Below, piece by piece: positions 33,489-34,102 of a stretch of DNA of 34,102 bases. The notes under the pieces were generated by a model that worked only from the letters and a program-made list of their open reading frames with translations, was not told the origin of the DNA and made no database searches. Made by a program: the position numbers and the translations under genes. The stretch is from Alistipes sp. (GTDB lineage: Bacteria; Bacteroidota; Bacteroidia; Bacteroidales; Rikenellaceae): NCBI GenBank assembly GCA_017481925.1, contig JAFUOK010000019.1, forward strand, positions 1-34,102. The letters run 5' to 3'. Position 1 is the first letter of the stretch, and each line of letters begins with the position of its first letter.

Positions 33489-33496
33489 TATATTTG
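33489..33496 (+). promoter_or_regulatory. -7 box of fabG
   Basis: TATATTTG fits TAnnTTTG exactly, 28 bases upstream of the fabG ATG and only 7 bases after the fabF stop codon. This suggests fabG can be transcribed separately. No clear -33 element is seen in the end of fabF. Confidence 0.55.
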
Positions 33497-33524
33497 CAAA
33501 AGGAAACAAAAAAACTCACATACT

Positions 33525-34102
33525 ATGAAACTTTTGGAAGGTAAAGTGGCACTCGTAACGGGTGCTGCCAGAGGTATCGGCAAGGCTATTGCGTTGCGTT
33601 TTGCTGCCGAGGGTGCTGCCGTTGCATTCACCGATTTGGTTATCAACGAGGCTGCCGAGCAGACCCTCGCCGAGTTGGAGGCATACGGCGTAAAGGCTAA
33701 GGCCTACTCTTCGAATGCCGCCTCGTTCGAGGAGTCACACGAGGTTGTAAAGCAGATTATGGAGGACTTCGGTCGTATCGACGTGTTGGTAAACAACGCA
33801 GGTATCACCAAAGATGGCCTCATGATGCGTATGTCGGAGGCTCAGTGGGACGCTGTAATCAACGTAAACCTCAAGTCGGCATTCAACTTCATCCACGCCG
33901 TAACTCCCATTATGGCTCGTCAGAGAGGCGGTTCTATTATCAATATGTCGTCGGTCGTAGGCGTTTCGGGCAACGCAGGTCAGTGCAACTACTCTGCTTC
34001 GAAGGCAGGTATGATTGGTCTGGCGAAGTCTATCGCCAAGGAGATGGGTCCCCGTGGTATCCGCGCCAATGCTATTGCTCCGGGCTTCATCATCACCGAG
34101 AT
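33525..34102 (+). CDS. fabG: 3-oxoacyl-ACP reductase, 3' end outside the window
   Basis: NADPH-dependent short-chain dehydrogenase that reduces beta-ketoacyl-ACP in the fatty acid cycle. The visible 192 residues start MKLLEGKVALVTGAARGIGK, with the cofactor motif TGAARGIG near residue 13. NNAGITKD (about 90) and the catalytic residues Ser143, Tyr156 and Lys160 (YSASK) follow. The spacing matches E. coli FabG (Ser138, Tyr151, Lys155). The frame is open to the window end; about 55 more residues are expected. It lies 43 bases after fabF with its own -7 box. Confidence 0.95.
   Translation, partial: MKLLEGKVALVTGAARGIGKAIALRFAAEGAAVAFTDLVINEAAEQTLAELEAYGVKAKAYSSNAASFEESHEVVKQIMEDFGRIDVLVNNAGITKDGLMMRMSEAQWDAVINVNLKSAFNFIHAVTPIMARQRGGSIINMSSVVGVSGNAGQCNYSASKAGMIGLAKSIAKEMGPRGIRANAIAPGFIITE

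Noticed and set aside
1-34102. tRNA, rRNA, CRISPR arrays, insertion sequences or phage genes
   Set aside because: Reading the intergenic regions on both strands gave no cloverleaf-like segment, spaced repeat array, transposase or integrase.

Overview
The window looks like chromosomal DNA of an anaerobic member of the Bacteroidota, most likely order Bacteroidales and perhaps Alistipes or another Rikenellaceae. The phylum rests on several things: repeated Bacteroidota-type -7 boxes (TAnnTTTG) upstream of genes, few Shine-Dalgarno sequences, an Oar-like TonB-dependent receptor, DUF3575/DUF3868 proteins, a FISUMP-type lipoprotein, MtaB, and an NAD-dependent PyrD/PyrK pair. The genus is a guess from gene style and base composition. 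I see no insertion sequence, prophage, CRISPR array, rRNA or tRNA.

Layout. 53-2361 (-): GH3 beta-glucosidase lipoprotein. 2583-4461 (+): argS with promoter and terminator. 4462-4556: a short repeat-rich gap between two convergent terminators. 4557-8004 (-): a tightly coupled operon of a ZnuB-like permease, an LptF/LptG-type permease and fmt. 8069-9364 (+): mtaB. 9390-14807 (+): a five-gene envelope operon with a clear promoter at its head and a terminator at its end, encoding a sensor-like 4-helix/HAMP protein with no output domain, TrkH, a SPOR-like protein, NfeD and the flotillin FloA. 14926-16510 (+): a FISUMP lipoprotein with its own promoter and terminator. 16516-18745 (-): DUF3575, DUF3868/OmpA and a previously unlisted 54-residue lipoprotein. 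18838-19299 (-): a VTT/DedA (YqaA-type) membrane protein. 19426-22548 (+): a 1040-residue TonB-dependent receptor. 22622-30104 (+): the pyrimidine operon pyrC-carA-carB-pyrK-pyrD, preceded by a structured leader. 30123-31046 (-): a membrane-anchored LytTR regulator. 31182-34102 (+): fabH, fabF and a fabG cut by the window end.

Two observations in the pyrimidine operon stand out. First, CarA, the glutaminase subunit of carbamoyl-phosphate synthase, has Ser (residue 251) where the catalytic nucleophile Cys should be, and Met replaces the usual His of the GICLGHQ motif, while the His-x-Glu pair is kept. The enzyme is therefore predicted to use free ammonia rather than glutamine, as vertebrate CPS I does. 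Second, between a -7 box and the pyrC start lies a 41-codon leader ORF, a U-rich stretch and a perfect six-base-pair terminator stem with six T. This has the architecture of the E. coli pyrBI attenuator, where transcription-translation coupling senses UTP. Together they suggest a pyrimidine pathway controlled by UTP-sensitive attenuation and fed directly by ammonia. Both are inferences from sequence and are stated with tests below.
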